Below the pieces are notes generated by a model. That model was not told the origin of the DNA and searched no databases. It saw nothing but the letters and a program-made list of their open reading frames with translations. This document shows, in pieces, positions 45,022-56,639 of a stretch of 64,000 bases of DNA; positions within the stretch are counted from its first letter, which is position 1; each line of letters opens with the position of its first letter. The position numbers were made by a program, and so were the translations under genes. Source of the DNA: Polytrichum commune (Eukaryota > Streptophyta > Polytrichopsida > Polytrichales > Polytrichaceae); NCBI GenBank assembly GCA_950295325.1, contig OX485808.1, positions 250,501 to 314,500 of the forward strand. The letters run 5' to 3'.

Positions 45022-45596
45022 CTCGTCTGTTGTTGCAACCACAACCACAACCACAAGGGGATCGCCATCGCCATGCACGTTGCGACGCCATCGTCGCCAC
45101 GCACGCTCGCTCTTGCTCTCTCGTGCCTTTTCGTGCTCAAGGAGATGACCGGTCCAGGGTTCGGGGCGAACCGGCGGTTAGGGACACATGAACCGGTGGA
45201 GTTTGAGAAATAACCACTGGTTGAAGATCGAGACTTCGGGAGGATTACCCATCCTTTTAGAGGAATCTATGGGGGAATATACCTCGAATGAATGAATAAA
45301 GCAGCAAAACCGGAAGATGTCAACCATAGTCCGCCAAGAGCCTAAGGCTAGTGTAAATGCAACCTACAAAATTTGTGACTTAGCCTATAAAATTTTGAAA
45401 GTGTAGGACAAAGAGCCTATGGACAATTTAAAAACATAGGATATCAACCTATGTGATAAAAAACATGTAGGAAATTTTGCCTACAAAGTTTTAAAAAGAG
45501 AGGATTTTAGCCATTCATCCTTCTTCAAATTGGGAAATTAGTTGACCTAAGTACATCTCTTTAGGCTAATACTCGGGGCTCTTGGGTGGCACATAG

Positions 45597-45860
45597 ATGG
45601 ATATCAATAATAGCCCTAACTCCCTTCCCGCCAATCTTTACAAGCAGAAGAAAAGGAATCGAATGACAACAACACACTTGGATAGTGTGATGCGGGTGGC
45701 AATTGAAGGACCAACCAAAAATTTTGAGTTTATTTTGGAGGAAGCTATATCTTTGTGGAAGGATTCAAGAAAGTTTCGATTCTTGTTTACTAATCCTGAG
45801 AAATATCTTGCAGGAAGAGTAGAGGTTGAATTAGAAGATGGTGAGGACTTTCACCCTTAA
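45597..45860 (+). pseudogene. C-terminal fragment of a hAT-like transposase
   Basis: An 87-codon frame contains HLDSVMRVAIEGP, EEAISLWKDSRKFRFLFTNP and EKYLAGRVEVELEDGEDF, then a stop. Its core matches the fragment at 2922-3116. No catalytic DDE region was found upstream, where the DNA is AT-rich with CCTAC/GTAGG motifs that may be element ends. Either a dead transposase tail or a short domesticated exon; the former is more likely. Confidence 0.5.
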
Positions 45861-46309
45861 ACTCATTTGAATTTTAGCAACCTTTCATTATAATCAACTC
45901 TTTAAAAAAGAGTTGGTTAATCCTTGGCCTTCAAACGTGGTGAAGGGCTTAGCCAGGTTCAATTCCTGCCAAGGATACCACTTAGTACTCAAATTTTGAA
46001 TTTAAAGCCTACAACATTAAAAGATATGAAGGATTTTAACCTACTAAAAATTAGTTTTGAAGGCAATTGGCGGGTAACTTAAAAACTCAAAAGGTTTTCA
46101 ACTTACAAAAATTTGATATTGTAGGATGCAACCTATGCCATGAGGGAAATAGCCTATGCCCTTTTAAAGAGGTAGGCAATTAACCTCAATAACTTCAAAA
46201 ACTTTTCGGACACTGATGTCAACATGTAACCGGCTGGATTTAGACTCACTAGGATCTTGGCCGACTATATATGCCCAAAAACTTCCTGGGCACCGGACCG
46301 GTCATTGTT

Positions 46310-46985
46310 GTTGTTTGGTCTCAACCTAGCTACCAGACAAGGGTGTCTTAATTAAGCTAAGGTACGCAACCCTTATGGGGTTGCGTTTTTTGATTGGACA
46401 CCTATATTGTTTGAGTGGTATGTGGGCTTGGAGTGTGGCTTCGAGAACATGTATGTAGAATATACGCATGTGTTCAAGAGAGATTGGAGTGCATGCTTGA
46501 TATATGAACAACATTCAAAAGTCATTCTAATTGGTGGGGACCAATATGACCATTTAGTGAGCATGAGAATCTTTGCTTTGATAATGAATGAGATACTCAT
46601 ATCAGCTTCACAAAGTATGAGGAAATGGCTACGACCTTGATTTGGATTTGTTAACCATCTTGTAGTAGGTAATCGTGTTTTTTATCCTAGGAAAAGTGTC
46701 ATAAAATTCGGAGCTCGTATGAAGATCTTATTCATTATCGAAGTGAAGATTCGCATGTTCATTAAATGATCATATAGGTCCTCAACCCCCCAATTATATT
46801 GTTGAGCTTAGAATGGCTATCGTATTCTAAGTATGTAGTTTGATCTCTTTCAAACACATTTGTTTTTGGTATCCATCCTTGGAGCCACACCAAACCACAT
46901 ACCACTCAAGTATAGACATCCCAATAAAATAAAAAGAAGTAATTGAATAAGGACTGTTTACCTTAAACCCAAGGCCTTCACCTGA
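46310..46985. mobile_element. Fold-back element of family R1 (head-to-head pair)
   Basis: A plus-oriented R1 copy (46310-46690) is followed directly by a minus-oriented one (46690-46985). The outer ends are GCTAAGGTA... and ...GTTTACCTTA, and the inner phrases (GGTATGTGGGCTTGGAGTGT versus GAGCCACACCAAACCACATA) are inverted. This suggests that R1 as a whole is a fold-back element with long inverted arms and that the other copies in the window are mostly single arms. Confidence 0.55.
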
Positions 46986-46999
46986 GGGATCCCAGGGGA

Positions 47000-48370
47000 A
47001 CTCCGAAATCAAGTCACCAAAGGCCATAATAAGTACAATAGTACATAGATGGGTGATCTTCCTAGCACTTGCTTTTCGGTGCACTTTATCACCTATGGGG
47101 CACCCAATCATAGTGGAGGTATGTAGGTGACCTCAATATTTTCAACTAACCAAGTGGGAACTTAAGGGCTTTGCCCTTGGGGGAGATTGATGCAGGCGGA
47201 CTTGTCCACGTCCACACAATGTATCTCTTTCACTACTTCGCCTGATAATGCAAGTGATTGGTCACATCTAGTCCTATTACATATAGTTCCGACTCCACAT
47301 TAAATAATCTTTCAAAATTGTCTTAAGATCGGATCAAGAATTGTTTCATTTGGTCAACAATTACAAATTGCATAATTTGTCATTTTGTCTCAATCACATA
47401 GTTAGAAGAGGCCAAAAGTGAACAAAGATCATTCTCTTCAAGTTAACATAGTGCCCCTCCCATTTGTGTAAATAGTCAAACCTAAAATGGTTAATATATT
47501 TTTAGCACAAGTTTATTAAGTTCCATCATAACACTCTTTGTCTTTTCGGCATCTCTCCTTAACAAGAAGCTCGCCATATACCACTCAAGTGTAGGTTCCA
47601 ACTAAGAAGAATGACCTCCTAAGGCCCACATGTGACCTTAACCCTCCATTTGAAGTTCTATAACTTGAAATTTCAAAGACATATAATGATACTACTAGTC
47701 AATATTCAAAAACACCAATTTCGTTTTGATTAGGTCCTACTACCTAACGTGAAGTTGCTACTTCATAAAAATATCAAAATTCAAGTGATATTAAAATAAT
47801 CCTTTAACCTGATGGGACTTTTGACGAGAGTTGGTCCCCAATGAATTTTCATTCATTGTTTTGCATACAATATCTAGAGTTTCATATCACTTGTTATACA
47901 TTCTCAAAGGTTTAATTCTTATGGAACCCCATACTCAATGTTCTTTTTTCAACCCTCCACACTGCCTCCAAGCATGCATTGCAAACTTACCGAATATGGA
48001 AGGTCTTGCATGCAAAACAACCAATTCCCAACCAAATGTCACGTTGAGAAGTTATTAGAAGATCATTCTTAGGGTGGGTATAGACTAAGATCCAAGACCA
48101 AAGAAACTCCAAAATCGAGCGATCTTATTGGTCAAGAGCAGACATTTGGACCTACGGAATTTACACCACAGTCCAAGTAGAAGATACAAAATAATGAAAT
48201 GTCGCTCATGTGACATCACTTTCCAACCAAACCTCAATAATCCTCACTCAAGAAAATACTACTCCTAGTTTAAAAAATCAATCTTTAAGCTTGGGTTTAA
48301 AAATAAATTCCATTAAAGGGATGTTTGAGACCCCCAAGTTTCTTAGATTTGGACCCTAATGTAAACCCAC
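47000..48370. other. Intergenic, nothing recognised
   Basis: AT-rich DNA with short frames only. No inverted-repeat ends or conserved phrases shared with other parts of the window were noticed. Confidence 0.4.
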
Positions 48371-48376
48371 CCTTAG

Positions 48377-49538
48377 TACCGTACGTTAAGGGCAGCTTCG
48401 GCACAAAATAATTCTAAAAATAGACGCCGAAAATTTTGGAAAATTATTGACATTTTTTGCCGAACATAAAATTAATTAATTTTCAAAATTGCCAAAAAGT
48501 AAGAAATTTTAACTTCTCACTAGAATTTTACTTACACTGGAAGCATATATGAATTCTGAAGGAGAGAAGGTGCTCCTTTTGTAATCAAGCTCACTTACAT
48601 TAGTCCACAAAGAATATGGGTTAAGAAGTAGCAAGACTCTAAGTGAGGCTTTTCAAATGTGTTGTACACAATTTTTTGGAGCCCAATTGAGCATAGAAGA
48701 TGACGTTTTATAGAATTTTGTCCAACTAACAAAAGTTGAGAAATCAAGTAATCTTCCACCTCCAACAAGTTTTGTGTCAAAATAAGTCTTTATGCGAAAG
48801 ATATGGACAAAACATTGCAGCCGTGTAAAGATCAAAAAATTAAAATGCGTTCATAACAGTTTTTCAGAGCTCATTTGTGCATAGAAGATCAACATTTTTG
48901 GAATTTTGTTCCTCTAAGAAAAGTTTAGAAATCAAGTAATCTTCCACCTCCAACAAGTTTTGTGTCAAAATAAGTCTTTATGCGAAAGATATGGACAAAA
49001 CATTGCAGCCGTGTAAAGATCAAAAAATTAAAATGCGTTCATAACAGTTTTTCGGAGCTCATTTGTGCATAGAAGATCAACTTTTTTGGAATTTTGGTGC
49101 TCTAAGAAAAGTTTAGAAATCAAGTAATCTTTCACCTCCAACAAATTTTATGTCATTTGAAGACTCTATGCAAAAGTTATGCGTGTTATAAAAATGAAGT
49201 CTAACTAGGTGCTTCACCTCAAACTTTACATATCCCATATGCATTGTTGAACACAACTGCACTCTACTTGTATAAAGCACAGAGCATTCTCAACTCTTCA
49301 CAAAATCGTGAAAGATTTATATCTTTTGTAAAACTCTTCATACAAATTGTGAAATCGTGAATAAACATCCTTGTTAACTGTTAGATAATAACTTCTTGGA
49401 TGTATGCCGAAATTGCATTATTAAACTATTTAAAATGCCGAAATCTTTAGTAATTTTTTTTTGGCCGCTGAACACTGTTTTTTTACTTTTAATAATTATT
49501 CGGCAAGAGAGCGCCGAAGCTGCCCTTAACGTACGGTA
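48377..49538. mobile_element. 1.16-kb DNA element with perfect 26-bp inverted ends
   Basis: TACCGTACGTTAAGGGCAGC, then TTCGGC, at 48377-48402 is exactly inverted at 49513-49538. Weaker inverted similarity continues inward (ATAATTCT...GCCGAAAA against AATAATTATTCGGC). TA at the outermost position could be the target duplication, or the palindromic CGTACG could be. It has no coding frame and contains a three-unit 188-bp tandem array. Its right end is about 240 bases upstream of the 80-aa gene's ATG. Confidence 0.75.
48725..49200. repeat. 188-bp tandem array inside the element
   Basis: GAAATCAAGTAATCTTYCACC recurs at about 48740, 48928 and 49116, a period of exactly 188. Units 1 and 2 are almost identical over more than 120 bases; the third is truncated and diverged after ATTTTATGTCA. 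Partial unit sequence also precedes the first anchor. Confidence 0.85.
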
Positions 49539-49639
49539 TTGAGGGTTTTAAGAATGTCATTTCCTTACGTTCCCAACGGGTTCGCTAAGTTCCCCGTGAA
49601 GTTCGACATACCTCTTGAAGAGGGGTGCATGAGACATTC

Positions 49640-49779
49640 AAAGGCTCCGAAGAAATTAGGGTTTCGAGTTCTCTGTCTCTTCACTCTCCTCTGCACCAAT
49701 CCCTAATCCTTCCTTCGGGAGGATTTTCACCGTCGGACAACACCGATCGTTGCAGTTTTTACTCCAATCTCTCTTTGCC
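49640..49779 (+). promoter_or_regulatory. 5' leader of the 80-aa gene
   Basis: CT-rich leader-like sequence with a partial telo-box (TTAGGGTTTCGAG) near 49655 precedes the ATG at 49780. A short upstream frame begins at an ATG near 49628 and ends before the main ATG; whether it is transcribed is unknown. Confidence 0.35.
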
Positions 49780-51810
49780 ATGGCCTCTGCTCTTCCTAGC
49801 GACCACATGGCAGCACAAGGCGCTCAGGATCATGACGGCCGCAACGCCTACAAGCCACACGTCCAGGTACTTATAGGATTTTGAAAACAATAGAGTCATC
49901 CTCTAACTCAACAGGAATTTTGGTCGAGAGTTGGTTGTTTTTGCATACAGGACCTTTCATGTTCGGTAAGGTTTCGGTGGAAGCTTGGAGGTAGTGTGGA
50001 GGTGGGAACGAAGAACATTCTGAATGGGCTCATTGAGGTCAAACTCATTTGGGCATGCCAAGAGGTCCTAAAATGAGCCTTGATCTTCATTCTTCATTCA
50101 AACTCTACGTTTGAGAATAAATCGCTAGTGGAAAGAAGTTATTGATATTATACACAAAACAACCAATGGAAAATCGTAGGAGACCAACTCCCTACGAAAC
50201 GTTCCATTGAGTTAAAGGATAACTTCAATGCTGACTTTCATCGGATGCATTTATGAAGGAGGTGAGCTAGTGCAGAAGATGCTTGAATGAAATTTGGACA
50301 TTAAGTAGGGAAGGTTTCTTTTCTGGTTCTGTGTGAAGGTGAAGGAGCAGCAGGATGTTGTGGTGGTGGAGGAAGAGGTACGAGTGGGCAAGCCACACCG
50401 CTGCAATGACCGACTTGAAGATTTTGTCCAGGTGAGAGACGGCTACAGTGGAACTGCATAGTTTCTTACGCAACAGGGGAAAGCAGAAATGTAGACTCTC
50501 ACATAACGTAAGTGAGGTCTTAAACGGACACTTTGAGCTCTGCACCCACTTCTTGTAGGATATGAAGCACGCGATTAGTGCAAGATGATTAGGAAATCCA
50601 AATTGTGCCGTACCCATTTTCCTCTTAATTCGGAGCTTATATGAATCTCGTATCCATTTTCAAAGTTAGGATTTTTTGTATCAAATGATCATACAGGGTC
50701 CCCAATTCTGTTGACTGTTGTGCCTAGAATGATTAACAAATTTTGAGCACATAGTCCAATCTCTTTTGAAACATGTATTATTGGTGGCCATTCTTAGATT
50801 TGCACCTAGCCACACACCTACTCCAATGTAGGTGGACGAGTAACCGAATTAGGCCCGCTTACCTTACTTTGATTCCGATACACCAATCAATCAATCAATA
50901 CAGCCAGGCCTTTCATAAGGCAGCTATCAATGACTGGCAGTAAGCATTTCTCCAGTTTCTTCATAATGCACACATTTTAGGATTGCAATTGAATTTTAGA
51001 ATATAGATGTTATTCTATTATAATGTGTCTCTGTGCTCAAGATATGCAAAAACAACACCTTTTGCAGGCGCTGTTTGAAGGAGATCTACGGAGGACGGTG
51101 CCAGGGCCAGCTAAACTGTTTTGGCAGTGCTACAATTCTAAACCTGGGTACGTATGCATATTTGTTTGATGTTTCCTGGCTCTGGCAGGAATAAGCTCTC
51201 TAATGATCAATAGGTGGTGCCAATGTGAGCTGTAGGTTTTTTAAAATGGGGGCACTAGAAGCTGAGGGAAAAAAATGAGTCTCTTATTGATTGTTGGTTC
51301 ATCTGAACATGTGAACCACGGGAAGGAAACGCCACTGTGGATAGTTGCCCATGGCAGAGTAGGGGATGAGTCCCACATAAGATTACTCAGTCATCACAGC
51401 ACATAAATGGTTGAGAATTAAATGCAGTCACCAAGTAGGTTAGTCACTGCAATACTCAAATGCTTGAGAGATGGAAGGCAGTTGTGACATGCACACATAT
51501 GTAAGAAGCAACCTTGTCTAACAGGACTTCTCCTGTGCACTAGTGCAATCACAACGTTGCACTTGAGCCATGTAATCTGGGAATACTTCACTTTGGTCAT
51601 GATGTGGATACCTTCTTCTTTTTCTCCTTCTGCTCATTTTTTTGTAGTGGGAGAGGAATCTCAGTGCTAATGAATCAAGTCTTGATACAACACCCAACAT
51701 TCTTCATTCTAATAGCAAGCATGTCCTTTTGCAGGGAAGAACCAACAGATCCTTTTTTCTACCTAGAGCTCAATGATAAAGGCAAGCTTGTTCCCAAGAG
51801 TCAAAGATAA
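49780..51810 (+). CDS. Three-exon gene for an unrecognised 80-aa protein
   Basis: Exons are 49780-49866, 51068-51147 and 51735-51810, with GT-AG borders and compatible phases (243 bases, stop TAA). The protein begins MASALPSDHMAAQGAQDHDG. Exon 2 encodes ALFEGDLRRTVPGPAKLFWQ, then CYNSKP. Exon 3 encodes GEEPTDPFFYLELNDKGKLV, then PKSQR. There is no signal peptide or transmembrane helix. The middle and end look like a compact conserved core; the first 29 residues look like a flexible head. I do not recognise the family. Introns contain copies of repeats R1 and R4. The support is splice phase and the promoter-like leader, so the model is reasonable but unproven. Confidence 0.5.
50620..50880 (-). 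repeat. Dispersed repeat R1, copy in intron 1 of the 80-aa gene
   Basis: In reverse complement it carries AAGGTAAGCGGGCCTAATTC, then GGTTACTCGTCCACC, GGAGTAGGTGTGTGGCTAGG and AAAGAGATTGGACTATGTGC. Confidence 0.6.
51205..51645 (+). repeat. Dispersed repeat R4, copy 3 (uninterrupted)
   Basis: Aligns in order with the split copy at 40346-41650, including GTGCCAATGTGAGCT, GTGAACCACGGGAAGGAAAC, CACCAAGTAGGTTAGTCACT and TTGCACTTGAGCCATGT. It lies in intron 2 of the 80-aa gene and starts about 60 bases after exon 2. Confidence 0.6.
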
Positions 51811-51819
51811 AAGGAATAA

Positions 51820-52985
51820 GAGTATCAGCTTCACCCCTTACCCGCAGCTTCACTTCTCAAACTGTCAGGGACAACAAAGCAGGTGAAATTCATTTGTCTC
51901 GAACCTCATTTTTTTTAATGATGCAATTCAAGCTTTGACAAACAGTGCATCTTTATAACTTTTCATTGGATCTCCTAACATCTAACCATATTCAAATGCA
52001 GGTACAAAACAGAGCTGCACAAGGATGCTGTTGTATTTTCAACCTATGGTGTACATCCTAACCGTGTGGAGGTCAGAGATGTGCATTCGCCAACTGCAAT
52101 TCTAGAGTATACAAGTGAATATGCTTTCACATGAAACAGCTCGAAGCAGCTGACTTGTCTGAGCGCACAGAGCAGATACTTGGTGTAGGATTACTAGAAT
52201 CCACGCATTCTTTTCATTCCCTTCATTCTTTTCCGATTCCCTACGAACTTCAGGAAGCTAGTAATTTTAACTATTTGTTTCAGTTGATATCCCATCCAAT
52301 ATCATGTCAAATTTGCAGAGCTCTGTTGGAAGGGATAGATTCACAGCTATAAAATTGGGTAGCATACACAATTCACTAATTGGTGATATATGCTCTCCTT
52401 TTCAGTACTTCATTTTTATTGGACTGGCTTATCAAAATCGATATGAATCTTGGAAAAAGTGGTTGAAAATTCTGAAAACATGCATAGGGTATGTCGACCT
52501 TGTTGTTGTTTAACCCATGAAGGCCCAGGGGTGTATTTATATTGGAAAGCTGACAATCTGCAACAATCATTGAAAATCGATTTTACTTGGTCTCTGATAT
52601 TTAATACATATGTAGCACAATCTATCACAGAGGAAATGAAAATACAGTCAGATGTGACAATGGTGCTTAGATGTGTGGAATGTATGTATGAGTCTATGTA
52701 GGGCTTCTATATGGCTGAATTCCCCCTATCAATCCACTCTGCATAGCACCTTGAAGCCTTTAAGATAACTGCACCTATTTTGGACACTTTGGCAAGTTTG
52801 GGTACTTACTGTGAGAGTAAGTGCTCTGATTTATTTGCAGATTATGTTATTGGATTAGCAATTCAAGTGGATAGGGAAGTCGTGGACCTCAATATTTTAA
52901 TCATATACTTCTTATGGAATGTTGAAGTCAAAAGTTCCCATGACCCAATGTGGTCACATAGGGGCATCCATTTGTGTTACCTATC
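51820..52985. other. Downstream of the 80-aa gene, nothing firm
   Basis: Includes the presumed 3'-UTR. Open frames of 60-80 codons at 52131-52998 have no recognisable motif. Splice-like sites exist but do not join into a convincing product. Confidence 0.35.
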
Positions 52986-52991
52986 TTGCAT

Positions 52992-53018
52992 GGTTTAGGG
53001 TTTAGGGTTTAGGGTTTG
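52992..53018 (+). repeat. Short interstitial telomere-like repeat
   Basis: Just over three units of the plant telomere heptamer TTTAGGG in perfect tandem. It could be a telo-box cluster or a trace of break repair. Confidence 0.85.
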
Positions 53019-53469
53019 TGCCTCTTGAATAATCTCTTGTGATTTTGCTTACCCCATAAAAGCTGAGGCAAATGTTTTTGTTTAGGCACTCATCACTACT
53101 TGACAATACCAACTTAAGTTTATGTTATAATCTCTTGATTTTAGATATGGGTCCAAATGAAAATTTGTGAGAACAATTTGAAAATGCACAAAGGTGCCTT
53201 CTGGATGGTTAGACCTATCATAAGCGGTGCCAATGATCTTTAATAAGTTGTTGAATTGGCATGACACATCTAAATATAGATGTTTTGCTACACTTGTGTG
53301 TGCGGATAGGCCATGCTATGCCTCCACTTGGTTTTTATTTTTTGGAAAGCATATAACATATGTTTTATGTCCAGTACACCTCAATTTTAGGCATTTGTTT
53401 TAGGTCACAAACTGGAAAAGGCGCACCTACTTGAGAGCCCCTTGACTTGTCATTGATCAAAGAAGTTGG

Positions 53470-53575
53470 AGATGGTCCAAGTTTACTTTACACTAGACTT
53501 TCAGGGTCTAAGGGACCAAAGTAATGCAAATGGATGAAAAATCTACATGGCATCCTACATGGCACCAAGGTAGTC
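53470..53575 (+). repeat. Fragment of the 502-bp Tourist-like MITE family
   Basis: GTCCAAGTTTACTTTACACT, GAGGGACCAAAG-like, AATGCAAATGGATG and TCTACATGGCATCCTACATGG follow the order seen at 40475-40570. The ends are missing. Confidence 0.45.
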
Positions 53576-54437
53576 ATTAAAACCAAGCTTAGCCCTACTT
53601 TAGCCATGCTTAACCATGCTCCCAAACTGACACATGTTTTGGAGATTTGCCCCCCCTTGAGCAAAATTGTCAATGTTGTGTATGAGGCAAAATTGGAATT
53701 CTTGGTTACTTCCAAAATTTCAATACAGTACCGATAACCATGGACCACCATTCAACCTATAATCCATGATAATAGGGTCCAATTCAATATTTATTATCTC
53801 TCAAACATATTATATCCAACAATTATAATTCAAGCGTATTGCACTTATTGCTTAAAATAGTACATTGTTGGACATTTTGTTCCTCACTGCTCAGATGTCA
53901 CCGCTCAAAACTCACATGCTAACTTCCTTCCTTTGAGTCATTCCCCCCAAACACTTAAGTTTAGTTGCAAGCCCTTCCTACTTCATTCTTCCACCTCCTA
54001 CCATTGGCCACTCAAATTTAATTTCTTAGTGTTAACAACTCCCCATTTTCATGCCCCCAACTAATAGCCTTACTTAAATCAAGGAGTTCATATTGTGTTG
54101 ACAAATTCAAAAAGGTGATCATTGCTAACGCAATCATTCTACACATGCACATGCCCATGCTTATTTGTTTTCCAACCCACCATATATTTACTTCATTGAC
54201 ATTTTACTTTACTTAATTAGTGAACCTAATGTCATGAAGTGAGCAAGTTTGACTTGCTTTTTTTATTGGATTAGCCTAAGGAGAGTTCAAGTGTTTGTTG
54301 GGTTGGGTTACCCTTTGAAGTAAGGGTGAGTTGTATATTTAATCTTCCAAACCTATTATAGAGCATACCCTCGAAAGAGGGCAATAAGCTTGCATGTGGA
54401 TGAGGCTTTTCATTCATGTTCGCTCTGCCATAAGCTT

Positions 54438-54810
54438 CACTAAATATGATATTTAGTGTCACCAATTTTAATTGTCTTGCTCAATACTAATTGTACACCG
54501 CGGTATAGTGTCACCAACACTAAATGTTAACCCAACATTATTTGTCATTCCTTGTAAATTTTTTGGGGGATTTTAGATTTATAGTGTTGCAAAAACTGTC
54601 ACTTACCAAGTTGAATTTTCATCCAAGTTTCAATCATCCATGACAATGTTTCATCAAAAGTTGCTGACAAGAGAAAGTAGGGTTTTGGCCAATGGATGAA
54701 CTCATCCATCACCCGTGACAGTATTTGTGAACCTATTCATAAGATTTGTCATCCGAAAAGTTATCATAATGACATTAAATACCATGTGACACTAAATGTC
54801 ATATTTTGTG
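54438..54810. mobile_element. TA-type MITE, copy 2 (373 bp)
   Basis: Starts CACTAAATATGATATTTAGT, then GTCACC, and ends GTGACACTAAATGTCATATT, then TTGTG, followed by TA. It is the inverted counterpart, along its whole length, of the copy at 63464-63848, sharing TTGAGCAAGACAATT, GGTTAACATTTAGTGTTGGT and CATCCATTGGCCAAAACCCT. Non-coding. Confidence 0.65.
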
Positions 54811-55079
54811 TAGCACTTATATCTATATATCAATCTATCTTCCAATCTCACTGCGACCTTTCACATCCATTCAGCCATTCATAATTATTATAGGTCAAAT
54901 ACTATCAAACCAAGTCCAAGTCCGCAATCATTTTTTTTTTATAACATACATTTTGATACTAACTATTCAATTCTATTGTGCACACATAACAACTTATTGG
55001 CACGAGGGCTTCCAATTCAAGTTCTCAAGTACCGGAAGGTACTTCTTGCTTTTGCATTTAATGAATAAATGAAAGAGAA

Positions 55080-56090
55080 TATCAAAATTCAATAAAATCC
55101 AACATAATTTTGCCAAACTTTTCTATGGCTTAAACTCAGAACCTCGTGGGTGGGACATACCACTAGAGTACTCACTTCCCAACGTCTAGTAGGGAAGATT
55201 TAAATGTGCGGAAATGTCTAGAAATTAGAGATAGGAAGCCAAACACTTGTTTTCTCAAAGCCTAATTGAAATCATCTTACTTCAATTTCATTACTGATGA
55301 AGATTAAAATGACAAAGCAACAAGGTTGTTCCAGTGAAGACCCTTAGGGGTCCACTCTAAATGACATGCACGGGGGACTGTGAAATAAAACCCCCTATAT
55401 ATGACAAAATTCTAGAGAAAAACACAGGTATGCATACGAATGGTGCACTAGATAATAGACTCGTGTATATAAAACCAAAGTTTTCAATTTAATGTGATAA
55501 ATGCCTCCACTACATACACAAAGGATCAATTACAAAAAAAAATTAAAAGAAATTGGTACAGTCTACTTCTAATGATGACAATTTCATTTGTAGGATGGAA
55601 CTCACAACAATCTAAACTATAGAAAACACATCTATTGTCAACTTTTTTCTCTAAAACAATTGAGACCATTATGTACACCTACCTCTACTTTAAACTTCCC
55701 AATATCCCTTTTGTTTTATGCATGCTAGAGAAGAACTCAATAACTCCCCATTATGTAAACCATGTGTGCTAATGTCTCAAGTAATAACCCTTTTCCACTC
55801 ACGTTAGTTTGCACATGGTATGAAGAGTGGAACCCTGGGCTAAGATTGTGCTCCAAAATCCAAACGTGACTCATGCTTTACAAAGGCATATATATTATTT
55901 AGTTATACAAAACTCATATCAAAGCATGAACAAACAACTTTGTACATATAATGGTATATGAATTTGTGCCAGGGACGTTTTTTGTAAATGGCTTGGGCAT
56001 CCACAACTACATTGAATATCTGATTTAGTTTGACAATAAGTTTGGTGTGCCACGTTAATAAAAAAAAATAGTGTTCATACTTGTGATATA
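55080..56090. other. Intergenic, nothing recognised
   Basis: Only short frames without motifs. Confidence 0.35.
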
Positions 56091-56097
56091 GCACTAA

Positions 56098-56630
56098 GGG
56101 CCGCTTTACACTTAGAGGCCGGGCCAATTCGTTGTGTAAGAGGCTTGAAATCCTCATTTGTGATTGGTCAAAAGGCTCAAATCGGCCCCAACCCCTTTAC
56201 ATCTAGAGGCCGGGCCGATTTGGTGGTATGATTTTTTAAATTAAAAAATGTATGTTATGACACGGCCCGAGCTCGTTGAATTGGGTGCACCCAAAATGGA
56301 AGGCCAATTCTTGGCCTAGAGGCCAATGTCATATTCCACTAAAAAAATCTTCTTAAATAAAGTATAATTTTTTAAAGTGAACTAGATCCATTGGATTATG
56401 TGGAATCTAAAGGCTCTATCTTAGATTATGCTACATCCGTTGGATTAGGCTACTTTTTTTGAATCAACTTGGCTTCTTGGCCCGAAGGCCTTTACATATG
56501 GGAAAATTGGCCCCCGGTATAATCTTATTATAATGTGTAGTAGAGGCCGGCCTCCAACCCAAAAAAGGCTGAAATTTTGTGCAATCGGCCTCAAGGGAAA
56601 TTGGCCCGGCCTCTAGGTGTAAAGCGGCCC
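56098..56630. mobile_element. Tourist-like MITE, 533 bp, with TAA duplication
   Basis: GGGCCGCTTTACACTTAGAG, then GCCGGGCC, at the left is inverted at the right (GGCCCGGCCTCTAGGTGTAA, then AGCGGCCC), and TAA flanks both sides. The first 13 bases match the ends of the 1.9-kb element at 5765, but the interior is different. Non-coding. Confidence 0.75.
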
Positions 56631-56639
56631 TAAGTGTCA

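Noticed and set aside
44778..45140. Alternative overlapping frames over exon 1 of the five-exon gene
   Set aside because: They are GC-rich shadow frames; only the frame starting at 45021 joins in phase to the next exons.
48725..49200. CRISPR-like array
   Set aside because: The repeats are 188 bp, directly abutting, with no spacers, and the window is a plant nuclear sequence.
40346..51645. R4 copies as the two long terminal repeats of one retrotransposon
   Set aside because: The intervening 10 kb holds exons of one gene and the first exon of another, there is no gag/pol, and a third R4 copy lies outside at 38126.
52992..53018. Chromosome end
   Set aside because: Only about three telomere units, with ordinary sequence on both sides.
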